The position numbers and the translations under genes were made by a program. DNA of 64,000 nucleotides from Symbiodinium natans (Eukaryota; Sar; Dinophyceae; Suessiales; Symbiodiniaceae). The notes beneath the pieces were generated by a model. The model did no database searches, had not been told where the DNA came from, and saw only the letters and a program-made list of their open reading frames with translations. This document shows, in pieces, positions 1 to 11,402 of the stretch. The stretch lies in contig CAJNDS010000469.1 of assembly GCA_905221605.1 (NCBI GenBank), positions 77,001 to 141,000 on the forward strand, given 5' to 3'. Each line of letters opens with the position of its first letter. Within the stretch, counting starts at the first letter, position 1.

Positions 1-71
1 CCGGAACGCCCCTTTCGGATTTAAATTATTTAAATTATTTAATTCCTTGCCCCAGACCCCCCAGAAACGAT

Positions 72-171
72 AATAGGGTCTATTTGGAAGTTGTCTCTTG
101 TAAATAAGTATACGTTTTGGGGCCTTATTTCCTCTTTAAAACACGAGTCTCAGCTTCCAAATAGACCCTAT
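72..171. repeat. Short inverted repeat near the window start
   Basis: AATAGGGTCTATTTGGAAG is mirrored by CTTCCAAATAGACCCTATT some 60 bases on, giving a hairpin element about 100 bases long. No other copy was noticed. Confidence 0.6.
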
Positions 172-183
172 TTAAGCTGCACA

Positions 184-184
<1 letters not shown>

Positions 185-235
<51 letters not shown>

Positions 236-240
236 CGGGG
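185..240 (+). repeat. Poly-G run of about 50 bases
   Basis: Near-uninterrupted G run ending in CGGGG. Such runs recur (C runs at 17528-17550, 17669-17700, 44861-44893, 46355-46380, 61944-61962; G runs at 30480-30501 and 54962-54984). Confidence 0.9.
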
Positions 241-433
241 GAAGCGGTCCCTTCAAGGTGATTCCATTCTATAAAGAGGTACCCCTACCCCTATCTTGGG
301 AACCGCCCATATGATCAGTTCTCAAAACTTATTCTGGTCCCTTTTGGGGTACCCGGAATCAAGCTTGCAGGTTTCTGGGTTTAAGGTCCTAGGCTTAGGG
401 CTGCCATGCAGCCCAAAAAACGTGATAAGTCCC

Positions 434-520
434 TCTTGTCAAGGCGGGGGGCGACATCTTGTCGCCAAGGCCCATGATGCCCTTGATGCCTTGGGGTGCA
501 TCAGCTGGCATCTCGAAACC
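434..520 (-). CDS. Candidate exon, family unknown
   Basis: Open island among degenerate telomeric repeats; peptide GFEMPADAPQGIKGIMGLGD. Together with the islands at 1.45, 1.75 and 2.6 kb it may belong to a gene downstream of the Nudix gene. Confidence 0.4.
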
Positions 521-889
521 GCAAAGGCTCACAATGGGTCCCAAACCCTGAACACCCTACACCCCTACCTTCTTCACCCTAAAGATCGCCCTGCTCATCC
601 TCAACCCTGAACTCCGCAAGGCAACCCTCACCCCTACCACTGTAAACCGCGACAATCCTCAGACCCTAAGTGCTCGCAGCAAAGACGAAACGTTCTGAAC
701 CCCCTGAACACACACCCCTACAAATGCCTGTAAACACTAAGTCTGGTGCCCCGACTGATATGGGCCAAATGCATGGGTAGGGTTTAGGGTTTAAGGTTTA
801 AGGTTTAGGGTTTTGGGTCCATTTAGGGTTTAGGGTTTAGGGTCTAGGGTCTAGGGTGTAGGGTTTAGGGTTTAAGATTTAGGGTTTAG

Positions 890-1140
890 ATTTTAGAGTT
901 CAGGACCCCATGACTACCATACGACTACGGCGTCATCTGGTTCTTTGGCTACTGGAGTCAACCACGGCCCAAGGTCGCACACTTGTCCTTTTGACTCGAT
1001 CTTTGGGCGTGCGACGCGAAAAACGGCGCGAACATCGCGAGAAAAAGGGCCGGTGTGGGCTGAGGAAGAGTCTCTACAGACCGAAACCCGAAACCCGACC
1101 GAAGACAAAAGAGTGTTGGCCCTTCTCTGCGTTCTAGGGG
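890..1140. other. Unassigned open region
   Basis: Several frames on both strands are open across this non-repetitive stretch, flanked by degenerate TTTAGGG. No motif was recognised and strand could not be chosen. Confidence 0.3.
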
Positions 1141-1435
1141 GTCAGGCTCCCTGGTGGGCTATAGGGTTTAGGTTTAGGGCTTGGGATGTAGGGTTCGGAG
1201 TTTAGGGTGTAGGGTGGTTTAGGGGTAAGAATGTCTGTTGCAAGGTCCGGGAAGGCCGAGGTATTTGAATTAGGGTCCCTTTCTGGGGTCCTGATTTTCA
1301 GGGTGCCGTAAGTACGTGAAAAAATATATTTCCATTATTTATAAAATATATTTATTATTTTCGAATAAGGATTCAAAAAGGGACCGAAATCTAGAGAACT
1401 ACCCCATCTGTCTAGAGGGGCACAGATCGGCTAGA

Positions 1436-1477
1436 GCCGCGGGCGCAGTTTGGCGATGGCCAAACCGACAAAGACGC
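1436..1477 (-). CDS. Candidate short exon, family unknown
   Basis: Follows a CTCAAG acceptor; peptide GVFVGLAIAKLRPR, then GC donor-like sequence. Confidence 0.35.
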
Positions 1478-1721
1478 CTTGAGACAAAGAGGGCCGCGGC
1501 TTCGGGTCCAGGGTTAAACCTTTCTTGTAGGGTTTAGGGTTTAGGGTTCAGGGTTTAGGGTTTAGGGTTTAGGGTTTAAGGGTTTAGGGTTTGGGGTTTA
1601 GGTTTTAGGGTTTCGGGTTTAGGTGAGAGTTGGTGGGGGATTTCATGGTTTCGGGCCGGGATTTTCAAGGGCTGTGTACAGCCGAGTTGGGGTTGTGTTT
1701 AGGGTTTCTGGGTAGTTGCTG

Positions 1722-1796
1722 CAGCCTCGCACATTTGCTGAAAGCACGCTCTCAAGCGCCAGCATCAAGGATGGGTTCCGCAGCATGCGCGTAAGT
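1722..1796 (-). CDS. Candidate exon, family unknown
   Basis: Peptide MLRNPSLMLALESVLSANVR, helical in character and loosely like STI1/ubiquilin MLRNP repeats, too short to assign. A plus-strand GTAAGT on the other strand is a competing signal. Confidence 0.4.
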
Positions 1797-1799
1797 CCG

Positions 1800-2590
1800 C
1801 AAACTAGAAGTGGTTGTAAGACCTAAACACTGAGCCCTGAGCCCAAAAACCCAAACCCAAAACGCAAGACCCTACCGCCAGTACGGGGCCCCTTGATTTG
1901 GTGACGTAGCGTACGTTTTCCGTCGTTTGCCCAGAAGACACCCCCCTTCTTCACTCCCCCCCTTCCCTTATAGTCACAATATGTATGAGTACATGCTGAC
2001 TTATACATACATTTCCAAACATACACACATACACACAGTACAATCGTCTTGCCCCTGAAGCCGTAGCCTGATCTGGTCCCCCATTTCCATTGTGACCTGG
2101 AGGTCCCTTCGTGCCTCTCGCCTTTGCACTCGTGTATACTCTGAACCGCTAACACGCCCAGAACCCCAACCGTAAACCCTAAACCCTTCACCAAGACATC
2201 TCTAAACAACACGAAGCCAGGATCCAACACTTTGAAGCCCGAACACTTTAAACATTCTTTCTACGCCCTAGGCGGCTTAGAGTTCGAGCTTGGAGTGAGG
2301 TGAGGCTGTGTAGGTAGCAAAGGCTCTGCCACAACCGTCCATGTCATCATGTCACAAAAAAAAAGAAAGAAACCAAGCTTGATAGATTTTGGTGAGTTTG
2401 GTGCAACTACTGCGATAAGCCGGGGGGGGGGGGGGGTCCTACGCCTCGCGAGGGACGCAAGATATGCAAGGGTTGCAAGCCTCAGGGTTTCAAGCCGCTT
2501 TGCAAGCCCTTGGGGTTGGAAGGGTCCTTGTCATTACATATAGGGTTTAGGGTTTATAGGGTTTAGGGTATATAAGGTTTAGGGTTTGGG
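1800..2590. other. Noncoding, degenerate telomeric and AT-rich sequence
   Basis: Contains scattered CCCTAAA/TTTAGGG remnants, a G run near 2420 and a TATACA-rich patch near 1980-2040. No supported gene. Confidence 0.5.
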
Positions 2591-2599
2591 TTTAGGGTT

Positions 2600-2690
2600 T
2601 AGGGCAGTTGCAGGAGAGTGCAGTGCTTGGCTTTGAGCGCCGGGCCTATGGCGGCTGCGCCCGCCAGCATAGGCAGGTTGCCGCTGGCCG
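2600..2690 (-). CDS. Candidate exon, family unknown
   Basis: Peptide NLPMLAGAAAIGPALKAKH in an open island after a CCAAG acceptor. Confidence 0.4.
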
Positions 2691-2786
2691 GGCCTTGGTG
2701 GGTTTGGGGGGGGGGGGGGGGGGGGTGGTGGGGGTTTCTTGGGGGGTGTAGGGGGGGGTGAAGGGGTGAAGGGTTTATGGTTCACA

Positions 2787-3032
2787 TACCCCAGTAGGGA
2801 CTATAGCAGCATAGGGTATATGGTCCCAATTGTTCGGGTTCATTTGGGTGAAGGGTTTATGGTTCACATACCCCAGTAGGGGTTACTGTATAGCTGTATA
2901 GGGTGTCTGGTCCGAACTTTCAGGTCCATTTGGGTGAGGGGTATGTGGCTCATATACTCCAGTAGAGATTCTAGCAGGCTCGGGTAAATGGATCCCAATT
3001 TAGGGTTCATGTGGTTCTTAAGGTATCCCCTC
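2787..3032. mobile_element. Family C inverted-repeat element, three partial copies in a row
   Basis: Three half-elements, each beginning near GTTTATGGTTCACATACC and ending near GGTTCATTTGGGTG, in head-to-tail order. The family consensus starts with GGACCAAATGAACCCTAAAA and ends with its complement. Confidence 0.6.
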
Positions 3033-3070
3033 GCCCCAAACCCTAACCCCTAACCCCTAACCCCTAAACC

Positions 3071-6000
3071 CTAAACCCGAAACGCCAGGCCCTGGGGCTG
3101 CGAGCCTACAGCAGGTAAGGTCCGTGAGGAGGTGGCAAACTCCGTAATGAGCGCGTTGGCCTGGGATGAGGAGAAGAAAACTCCAAGCTGGTTAGGGTTT
3201 AGGGTTTAGGGTTTAGGGTTTAGGGTTTAGGGTTTAGGGTTTAGGGTTTAGGGTTTAGGGTTTAGGGTTTAGGGTTTAGGGTTTAGGGTTTAGGGTTTGA
3301 GGTTTAGGGTTAGGGTTTAGGGTTTAGGGTTTAGGGTTTAGAGTTTGTAGGGTTTAGGGTTTAGGGTTTAGGGTTTAGGGTTTAGGGTTTAGGGTTTGGG
3401 GTTGGGGTTTGGGGTTTGAGGCTTAGGGCCTAAGTTTAGGGTTTAGGGTTTAGAGTTTAGGGTTTAGGGTCCAAAAGGAGCCCCATGGCCCCAGCTGCAC
3501 CCGCTGATATGGGGTGTTCCAGTACACGGTGTTCAGGAATTGGGACTTCAGTGTGAAAAAACTGATGTCTTCCGGAAATGGCTAGAACCCCCTACAAGCA
3601 CATCTTAGGGTTTAGGGTTTAGCGTTTAAGGTACTCCAAACATCCCAAGTGGCCGAAAAGCCCTCACAGCCTTCAACCCAAAACCCAAAACCCAAAACCC
3701 AAAACCCTAAACACCGGGTTTCCCTTGCGAGCGGCGATGGCGAAGCGCGGGGGAACATACAAGCCGGCGGGATGCTTGTGCCTTGGGACTCTTGGGGGCG
3801 GGGCATCCGCAAGGGCCGAAGGAACCCGAAAAGGGTTTAGGGTTTAGGGTTTAGGGTTACGGGTTAGGGGTTACGGTTTAGGGTTCATGTAGCCTAAGAG
3901 GGATGATCGTGGCATACGGTATATGGTCGCACCTCTTGAGGTTTGAACTGGTCCCTTGGGGAGGCCTGGTCGAATGAACAACTTGTGCTCTGTGATTTGA
4001 GGTGGGACCCTAAACCCTTAACCTAACCCTAAACCCTAAGCCCTAAACCCTAAGCCCTAAAACCTAAACCCTGGGTGGATCGAACTCGACGCCGTGAACT
4101 GAGATGTTGTTGCGTGTCTTCAGTCCCAGAGGACGTAACCTAAGGGTCCATGTAGCTAAGCAGGGAATAGGGAGTTCGCAAGATTTCACTCAGCTGCTGC
4201 AGCATCTGCTGCACCTCCACGCGCGTGAACCACCTCAGCGGACGGAGGAGGGCCTCACGAAGGACAAAAATGAACCCCCTAAAAAGGGTTTATGGTTCAT
4301 ATGCCTAAGTAGTATGTAGCAGTATAGTCTTATAGTAGTATAGTAGTATAGTAGTATAGTAGTATAGTAGTATAGTAGTATAGTAGTATAGAGTATAGTA
4401 GTATAGTAGCATAGGGTATATATGGTCCCAGGATGGGCTATCAGGCCCCCAGATTCCCACAAGCAACCCCATACACAGGGCTTTTGTTAAACAGGGTTGC
4501 AAGGTCTAACAGCCCATCCTGCTCTGAAGGCAATTCTTGGACAATCTGTGGGCTCAGTTCTATAGGGCATCAACTTTTCGGGGACCGGGTACTGCAGTGC
4601 CTTGATTTGTTGAAAGGGACAAAAAGGAAGACAGTGCCCTAACACCAAGAGAACTCCAATCGCCTCTCCCCCTCAAGTTAGAATACGGAGCCCTATATTT
4701 CGGGCATCCGCATATTCAAGAATTGACCAACAGAACAGTGGACCCCAAAATCCTTCCGAGGCGCCTTGCATCCTCGATCTCGTCGCGATTCACCGCCAGG
4801 TCCTGTGAGAAACTAGCTTAGCAAGCTGCGAGTTACGTTTGTGGGGATGTTGCAAAGATGTTCTTGGAATTCTTCAGGCTGCCTTACCATGTATTGGGGC
4901 GTGAGACACTTTGCCTCTCGCCTTGGCCATAAACGTTCGAGACATGTGGGGGGTTCACGAAACAAAAAGGGAAGGACCCCTAAAATTTGTCCCCGAAATC
5001 GTAGGATTCCCTTATGATAGGGACCCGAAAAGGTACCCCGAACTTCCGAAACTCCCATGTGCGGACTGTTCTACATTCCTCTTGTGGCTTTAGAAGCTTT
5101 TGCAGTGCATTCCTTCAGCCGAGATCGGGCCCCCAAGTCCATGCTCCAGATGACCAAGGGTTTGGGGTTTAGGGTTTAGGGTTTAGGAGGTCGGTGCAAG
5201 ATGGGAGCACTTTCTATAGTGCCCATTGGGGACCAAACCAACCCTAAAAACGGGCCCACACACCCTATCCCACAAATTATTCTCCCTATTCGGGCATACG
5301 AACCCTAAACCGTTTTTGGGGTTCATTCGGTCCTTAAGGTAGTGAAGGTTTTGCAACAACGGGCTGGGGCTTCCGCAGCTTAGCAGGCAGGTTTTGAGCT
5401 GAGTATTGAGGCGCTTGCACAGAATGCCAAACTCCCGAAACAGCTCTATAACCCTCAACCCCACACACCCCAAACCTAGCTGAAGCGTGAACCTATAAGC
5501 AACCGCAAGCAACCCCAAGCAAGCCCTTAAGGGAACCCTAAACCCTAAACCCTAAACCCTAAACCCTAAACCCTAAACCCTAAACCCTAAACCCTAAACC
5601 CTAAACCCTAAACCCTAAACCCTAAACCCTAAACCCACCAAACCTACATCCCCCTCGGCCGTGCCTCGCTGGCCGCCACTGCACGGCAGGCGAGCATCAG
5701 CTCGCACGAGCCGCCTCGGCCTCAGTTTCGGGGTCTAGGGCTTGCAGGGGTTCGGATTTCTAGGATTTTTCGGGCTTTTCGGGGTTTTAAGGCTTTTAGG
5801 GTTTTTCGGGTTTTTAGCGCTTTTCTGGTTTAGGGTTTAGAGTTTAGGGGCCCTAGGAGGTTTAGATTGGAGGGTTTTGGGTTTAGCGTATTTGTGATTT
5901 AGAGTTTAGAGGCTTAGGTTGCTTTCGGGTGTTTTGGGGCTTTTCGGGTTGTTTTAGGGTTTATTGTGTTTAGAGGGCTTTTAGGGCTTCTGGGTGTTTA

Positions 6001-9000
6001 CAGGGTTTCCAGGGCTTATAGGGTGTCACGGAAAGAAAAGGGTACCCAAAACGAGACCTAAGCCCTAAACCCTAAACCCTAAACCCTAAACCCTAAACCC
6101 TAAACCCTAAACTCTGGGCGTTTAGGGTTTAGGGTCCAGGGTTTCGGGCCCTTTGAGCATTTGAAGGGCGATAAGGGTCTGTAAAGTGTTCATGGATTCT
6201 AGGGGGCAGAGGAAATTTCGGGTTTGCGGGATCGGGCTGGTTTGCCCTGAACTCTAGAAACCCCAACCTTATAAACCCTAAACCCTAAACCCAAAAGTGT
6301 GGGTTTAGGCGACTTTCTGTTTTTGGGACAGGATCGGTGACTTCAGGGGCTAGGGCCTAAGCCAAACCTTAAACCCTGAGCCTTCGACCATAGATACCTA
6401 ACCCTAAACCTTAAACCTTAGATCCCTCACCCTAAACCCTAAACCCTAAACCCTAAACCCTAAACCCTAAACCCTAAACCCTAAACCCTAAACCCTAAAC
6501 CCTAAACCCTAAACCCTAAACCCTAAACCCTAAACCCTAAACCCTAAACCCTAAACCCTTTCTCAAACTTCTGCCGAGGCTCCGATGGGCCAGGGCTGCG
6601 AGGCAGCCAGGGTGATGGTGCTCAGTCGAACCCCGGCCTCCTGTGGTTCTGTGTAGGGTTTAGGGTTTAGGGTTTAGGGTTCAGGGTTCAGGGTTTAGGG
6701 TTTAGGGTTAGGGTTTAGGGTTTAGGGGGTTTAGGGTTTAGGGGGTTTAGGGCTAAGGGAGTCTCGGGTTTAGGGTACAGGGGTGGGACGGTAGTGGGAT
6801 GGAAGGGTTTTTGTTTAGGGTGGAGGGCTTAGGATGTAGGTTATAGGGTGGAGGGTAAAGGGGTCATTGAGGGTTTTGTTTTCAGGGTCTGAGGCTCCAC
6901 TTCAGGGCTTTCTGTGCTCAGGCTAAGGTTTGGGGTGGTGCAGGGCGTAGAGAAGTACCAAGCCACAGTCCTCGAAGGCTTCCCGGCGGAAGGCCTAGCC
7001 AGGTGGCACCCAGGGGGAAAAGGACCGAGACTACTTACCTTGCGCGGCTTCTTGAACTGTTGACGTCTGGTTTCTGGCTTCTGTGCTCCTTTTTCTTGTT
7101 TGCGTTTAAGGTTCAGGCTTGGGGAGGGGGAGGTTGAGGGTTTAGGGTTTAGGATTTAGGGTTTAGGAGTTAGGATATAGGGTTAGGGCGGGCTTGTGCT
7201 AAGGGGCCTCCTCGACGCTCTCACACGAGTCGATGAAGCCGGAGAGGCAGGTATACATGCCGGCAGGATACCTGCTGAAGGCTCAGGAAACCATTTAGGG
7301 TTTCGGGTTTGGGGCTGGGGGGGGGGGGGGTTTGGGATTTAAGGATTAGGGTTTGGGGATCATTAGGGTTGTACACACGTATTCTGTTGATTCTTAGGAT
7401 GGCCAGACTTGGGGCACTTGTGACCTTGCTCGAAATGGGGCTTCAAAGCCCAGGCCACTGTTAAGGGGAGGGTTTGGGGTTAAGGGTTCAGGGTTTAGGG
7501 TCTACTTAAGGGGAACGAAGAGTTGCGTCAACATAACTGGTCAGGAAACACCTCTGCTTTTTGTTTGCAAACTTTGGTGACTGCCTTGAAGCCCCCCCCC
7601 GGAACCAGTAAATACATCCCATGTCAACTCAACAACCCTGAACCCTGAATCCTGAACCCTGAACCCTGAAACCCTAAACCCCAAACCCCAAACCCTAAAC
7701 CCTAAACCCTAAACCCTAAACCCTAAAACCCTAAACCCTAAACCCTAAACCCTAAAGCCCAAACCCTAAACCCGTCAAGCGGCTTGTGGCTGCGGCCCAG
7801 CAGACACCGGCGGCCATCCGGGGAGAGGATCCTCGGCAGGAGCGCTAGGGTTTTTTTAGAGTTTGTGTTTGGGTTTAGGGTTTAGGGTTTGGGGTTTGGG
7901 GTTTGGGGTTTAGGGTTTGGGGTTTGGGGATTAGGGTTTAGGGTTTAGGGTTTAGGGTTTAGGGTTTAGGGTGTAGGGTTTAGGGTTTAGGGTTTAGGGC
8001 TAGGGTTGAGGGTTTAGGGTTAGGAGTTCAAGGTTTAGGTTTTAGGGGTTTAGCGTTGTTTTTTTTAGCCGGACTCACCTTTGCCTCAGGCAGGACTGGC
8101 TGTCCTCCAGTGTTGAAACTTTTCGAGGTTTAAGGGTTGAGGTGTAGGGTTAGGATGGTTTGGGTTTAGGGGTTTTGAGCTTAAGGTTTGGGGTTTGAAG
8201 TTTAGACTTTAGGGTTTATCTGGGTTGACTCCTGCAAGTGAGGTCAAGGGCTCACATGGTTTAGGGTGTAGTAAGGGCTCCGAACTCAACCCTAAACCCT
8301 AAACCCCAAACCCCAAACCCCAAACCCTAAACCCTAAACCCTAAATCCTAAACCCTAAACCCAGAACCCTAAACCCTGAACCAAACCTATGAGGGTTTGT
8401 GGCGTACGAGGCTTTTAGGCATTCTACAGCTTGCTGTGCGCGCACCCTAAGCTCTTCACGCCGAGCTCCTCCTTCTCGCAGTTCTTTGGGGATTAGGGCG
8501 GTTTAGGATCCAGGGTTTAGGGTTTAGGGTTTAGGGTTTAGGGTTTAGGGTTTAGGGCAGAGCTTAGCCTTCCAAGGGGCAGGCCGATCGCCACCGGGTC
8601 TGTCCGTGGATAGACTTTCGCTGTGCCTCCTGGCCATCGGTTTAGGGTTTAGGGTTTAGGGTTTAAGGTTTAGGATTTGGGGTATCAGGGACCCTGTAAT
8701 AACCCTAACATCAACCCTAAACCCTAAACCCTAAACCCTAAACTCCTAGAACCTCACCTAAAGCCTAAACTCAAACCCCTTTGGCAACTGTCCACCCAGG
8801 GCTCGCAAAGTGTCCCCAAAACCCGAACCCTAGGAACCCTAAGAACCCTCGGAACCCTAGGAGCCCCACAAAGATCTAGGAACCCCCCCCTAAACCCTGA
8901 ACCCTAAACCCTAAACCCTAACCCTAAACCCTAAACCCCAAACCCTAAACCCTAAACCCAACAATTGCAATAAGGAGAACCTTAATTATCCCTTAAAACA

Positions 9001-9186
9001 AAGGGGAATGAGGGCCTACTCTGGGTCCTAGGCCTAAACCCTAAACCCTAAACCCTAAACCCTGGCTATAATCATATTTATGTGTATAGTTTACGTCAGC
9101 TTGTATTTGAGTTTGTCAAAGGCAGAAGAACACTTCGCCTTCGACTTGGCGTTTGGCGCCGCCCTCCACGGGAACGGTGGCTTTTC
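3071..9186 (-). CDS. Nudix hydrolase, NADH-pyrophosphatase (NUDT12/NudC) type, multi-exon
   Basis: Enzymes of this family split NAD(P)H or capped RNA into nucleotide monophosphates. Reading down the minus strand, collinear exons are 9134-9186 (weak, zinc-ribbon-like PVEGGAKRQ; 3' end uncertain), 8585-8629 (KVYPRTDPVAI), 7784-7844 (SPDGRRCLLGR), 7208-7274 (RYPAGMYTCLSGF), 6959-6994 (FRREAFEDCGL), 6583-6640 (SQPWPI), 5665-5714 (CELMLACRAVAASE), 4765-4802 (NRDEIEDA), 4192-4233 (RWFTRVEVQQML), 3736-3781 (YVPPRFAIA) and 3071-3160 (NALITEFA, then stop). Joined in frame they give the Nudix box pattern Gx5Ex7REAxEDxGL, with Asp where the second Glu of the REUxEE core is usual, then the SQPWP motif that marks NADH pyrophosphatases, then the PPxxAIA C-terminal motif. 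From 8629 down, the splice phases agree at every join; donors are mostly GC with some GA. The stop codon lies inside a telomeric heptamer. The N-terminal part is not resolved; islands at 9309-9367 and 9678-9740 may belong to it. Confidence 0.85.
3193..3404 (+). repeat. Telomeric TTTAGGG array
   Basis: About 28 tandem heptamers, mostly perfect, between the last Nudix exon and the next-to-last intron sequence. One of the longest arrays in the window. Confidence 0.95.
3883..3972. mobile_element. Family C inverted-repeat element, diverged
   Basis: Contains TTCATGTAGCC, GTATATGGTC and CTGGTCCCTTGGGGA in family order; the left arm is poorly kept. Confidence 0.45.
4320..4412 (+). repeat. TAGTATAG microsatellite
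   Basis: Tandem TAGTATAG units inside a family C-like stretch. Other microsatellites are TA at 34460-34490 and 39080-39108, AC at 34522-34540 and GC at 33815-33831. Confidence 0.85.
5527..5635 (-). repeat. Telomeric CCCTAAA array
   Basis: About 15 perfect heptamers directly 3' (sense strand) of the Nudix exon at 5665-5714; read on the gene strand it is TTTAGGG. Confidence 0.95.
6425..6559 (-). repeat. Telomeric CCCTAAA array
   Basis: About 19 perfect heptamers next to the SQPWP exon of the Nudix gene. On the other side of that exon (from 6655) the repeat is TTTAGGG, showing the opposed arrangement. Confidence 0.95.
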
Positions 9187-9308
9187 CTGAACATGCGCCG
9201 AAATTCAGGAGCCATTGCCCTAAACCCTAAACCCTGAACCCTACACCCTCAACCCTAAACCCTAAGGAGTCATATGAGGGGTCAGGGCCCATTGGGGCTT
9301 AGGCTGGC

Positions 9309-9367
9309 TTTCGCCAGGGTTTTGCACGTGTTCACGTGCTCGAGCGCCTCTGGGATGCCAATGAACT
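9309..9367 (-). CDS. Candidate exon, possibly 5' part of the Nudix gene
   Basis: Open island after a TTTCAG acceptor, ending before a GC donor; the peptide contains FIGIPEALEHVNTCKTLAKA. It lies just upstream of the zinc-ribbon-like exon of the Nudix gene, so it may be an N-terminal exon. No family recognised. Confidence 0.4.
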
Positions 9368-9677
9368 CTGAAACTGGGATCATTGTATACTCTACGCTAC
9401 TCAACTGAGGTATAAAAGGGCCCAGTGAGTTGTCAGGGGTGTACGTGAAGAGTTGGGCCGTCGGCTTGGAGATTTGTGTTTTTTGTTTTTACTTTCTTTC
9501 TTTTTTGGGGGGAGGGCGGGAGGGGGGGCCTGTGGGGCTCGTAGTCTCCGGATCTTGTGCTGGTGATGGAGAGAGGTATGTGAGTTCTGGCATTGCTGTC
9601 CCAAAGTTGGGCTTCGGGTCTAGGGTTTAGAGTTTAGGGGTGAAGATTAGGGATTGCGGCTTTGAATCTCAAACCCT

Positions 9678-9740
9678 GATGCAATCTCCAAAATCGTCCA
9701 CAACCACGCTTTGCGACATGCTCGCGGCTTCGCAAGGTCG
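9678..9740 (-). CDS. Candidate exon with possible start Met
   Basis: Island reads MSQSVVVDDFGDCIR, ending at a telomeric-type GT donor (GTTTGAG). Its position upstream of the Nudix gene makes it a possible first exon, but nothing proves the link. Confidence 0.3.
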
Positions 9741-9892
9741 GGTGAATCCGAAACCCCTGAAACCCAAAGAGCTTAAGTCCTTGAGTCCCACATCTCCAGG
9801 CATCCCACTTCGGAAAAACACCTGCCCTAAACACCCCAAACCCTAAACCCTAAACCCCAAACCCTAAACCCCAAACCCTAAATTCTCTTTTC

Positions 9893-9965
9893 ACGCTGAT
9901 GCTGCCCAAGCTCCGCTTCGACCTTCGTACCTGCTGCAGGCTTGAAGCTCCGCAAGGCTTGCAGA
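9893..9965 (-). CDS. Candidate exon, family unknown
   Basis: Open frame LRSFKPAAGTKVEAELGQHQ; flanked left by CCCTAAA and right by TTTAGGG. Confidence 0.35.
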
Positions 9966-9989
9966 GCTCGTCGGGTTTAGGGTTTAGGG

Positions 9990-10270
9990 TTTATGTTGTT
10001 GGTTCTAGGAGTTTCCTACAGTCCTTTATAGGGGCTCTTAATTTATAAGGATTTGTTGAGGGTTTATGAGGTTGGATAGGTTTTGTAGGTGTTATGGGGT
10101 GGGGATTAGGGAGATCTATTGTACTTGGAAGGATCCAAGCTGTCGGCTTGCTAAACACAGTGGGGCATTCAACGCGTAAATTGCTCTGAAAGCCGTCGGT
10201 TCTTGTGGCAAATCTTTCGTTTCGCAAACCCTCCATATGAAAATAGACCCTTCTAGGGTTCATTTGGTCC
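9990..10270. other. Intergenic or intronic sequence with a family C arm
   Basis: Ends with AGACCCTTCTAGGGTTCAT, a right arm of family C. The rest is unique and shows no exon signal. Confidence 0.4.
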
Positions 10271-10321
10271 TCTAAACCCTAAACCCTAAACCCTAAACTC
10301 TAAACCCTAAACCCTAAACCC

Positions 10322-10412
10322 CAGTGTGCCTCGCACTTAGGTGCCAGTCTGCCATGGCCAGGGCGATGCCGGCTACGGTCACCTCGTCATCCGAGGCCTG
10401 GCGAGCCAAACA
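10322..10412 (-). CDS. Candidate exon, family unknown
   Basis: Peptide ARQASDDEVTVAGIALAMAD; opposed telomeric flanks. Confidence 0.45.
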
Positions 10413-10476
10413 GCTTAAATCCCGGAAACCCGGAACCCCAGGGTTTTTGGGTTCATACAGGTTTTTTTTAAATGAA

Positions 10477-10548
10477 GGTTTAGGGTTTAGGGTTTAGGGT
10501 TTAGGGTTTAGGGTTTAGGGTTTAGGGTTTAGGGTTTAGGGTTTAGGG
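10477..10548 (+). repeat. Telomeric TTTAGGG array
   Basis: About ten perfect heptamers between candidate exons at 10.33 and 10.6 kb. Confidence 0.9.
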
Positions 10549-10597
10549 ATTTAGGGTTTCGCCCCAAACCCTAAGTTCGAGACCTTTTTTGGAGACC

Positions 10598-10676
10598 CTC
10601 TCTGGGGCCTCCGAGACGAGCAGCTCCCGGCCACTTTGCAAGGACGCCCCGTCCGTGGTCGCCAGGACCTCAGCGG
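10598..10676 (-). CDS. Candidate exon, family unknown
   Basis: Peptide AEVLATTDGASLQSGRELLV after a CTGAG acceptor. Confidence 0.45.
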
Positions 10677-10849
10677 TTGCTATGGAAAAGAATTTAGGGT
10701 TTCTAGGATTTAGGATTTAAGGTTTAGGATTTAGGGTTTAGGATTTACTAAACCCTGAACCCTAAACCCTAAACCCTGAACCCTAAACCCTGAACCCTAA
10801 ACTCTGAACCCTAAACCCGAACCCGCAAACCAGCGGAAGCCAGGAAAGA

Positions 10850-10925
10850 TAACTCCAACAAGTGCACTCCAGGGAGCTTTTTCCTCAGGCACGCCCAGCG
10901 CGGCCAGATCCACGGCAAAAGCCTA
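10850..10925 (-). CDS. Candidate exon, family unknown
   Basis: Peptide AVDLAALGVPEEKAPWSALV; opposed telomeric flanks. Confidence 0.45.
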
Positions 10926-11337
10926 GCATGTTTGGGTTTAGAGTTTAGGGTTTAGGGTTCAGGGTTCAGGGTTAAGGGTGAAAAGGTTCAGGGTTAAGGA
11001 TTAAGGGTTTAGGGCTTAGGGTTTAGGGTTTAGGCCTAACATGGCGAGCAAAGACCCCATACTACTGCCATAAACCCTCTTGTGGGAGTATAGGAACCCT
11101 AAACCCAAAACCCTAAAATTGGGACCATCGAGCCTATACTACAATCCCTTTTAGGGCACATGAACCCAAAAGCCCGTTAGGGTTGCTTTGTCCGTTGAGG
11201 ATGGCTTCAGCCCCTAAATCCCAAACCCCAAACCCTCAATCTACAGCTTGGGTGCGATTATATTGGCCATGTATAAGGTCATACACCCCCTGAACCCTCA
11301 ACCCCTCAACCCTTAGGGTTACCCTAAACCCCAAACC

Positions 11338-11402
11338 CTAAACCCTCAACCCCTCAACCCCTCAACCCCTCAACCCCTCAACCCCTCAACCCCTCAACCC
11401 TC
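11338..11402 (-). repeat. Octamer array, CCCCTCAA type
   Basis: About seven copies of ACCCCTCA in a tandem run within degenerate CCCTAAA sequence. Confidence 0.85.

Noticed and set aside
2041-2080. Dinoflagellate spliced-leader sequence, because of AAGCCGTAGCC
   Set aside because: Only the first few bases resemble the leader; the conserved remainder is absent. No other match was seen.
2579-2785. Proline-rich minus-strand frame
   Set aside because: It is the translation of a G run and T/G simple sequence, with no coding signal beyond the island at 2600-2690.
3193-3404. True chromosome end
   Set aside because: Arrays lie in both orientations throughout the window with genes on both sides; they are interstitial.
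11338-11402. CRISPR-like array
   Set aside because: Contiguous short tandem octamers without spacers.
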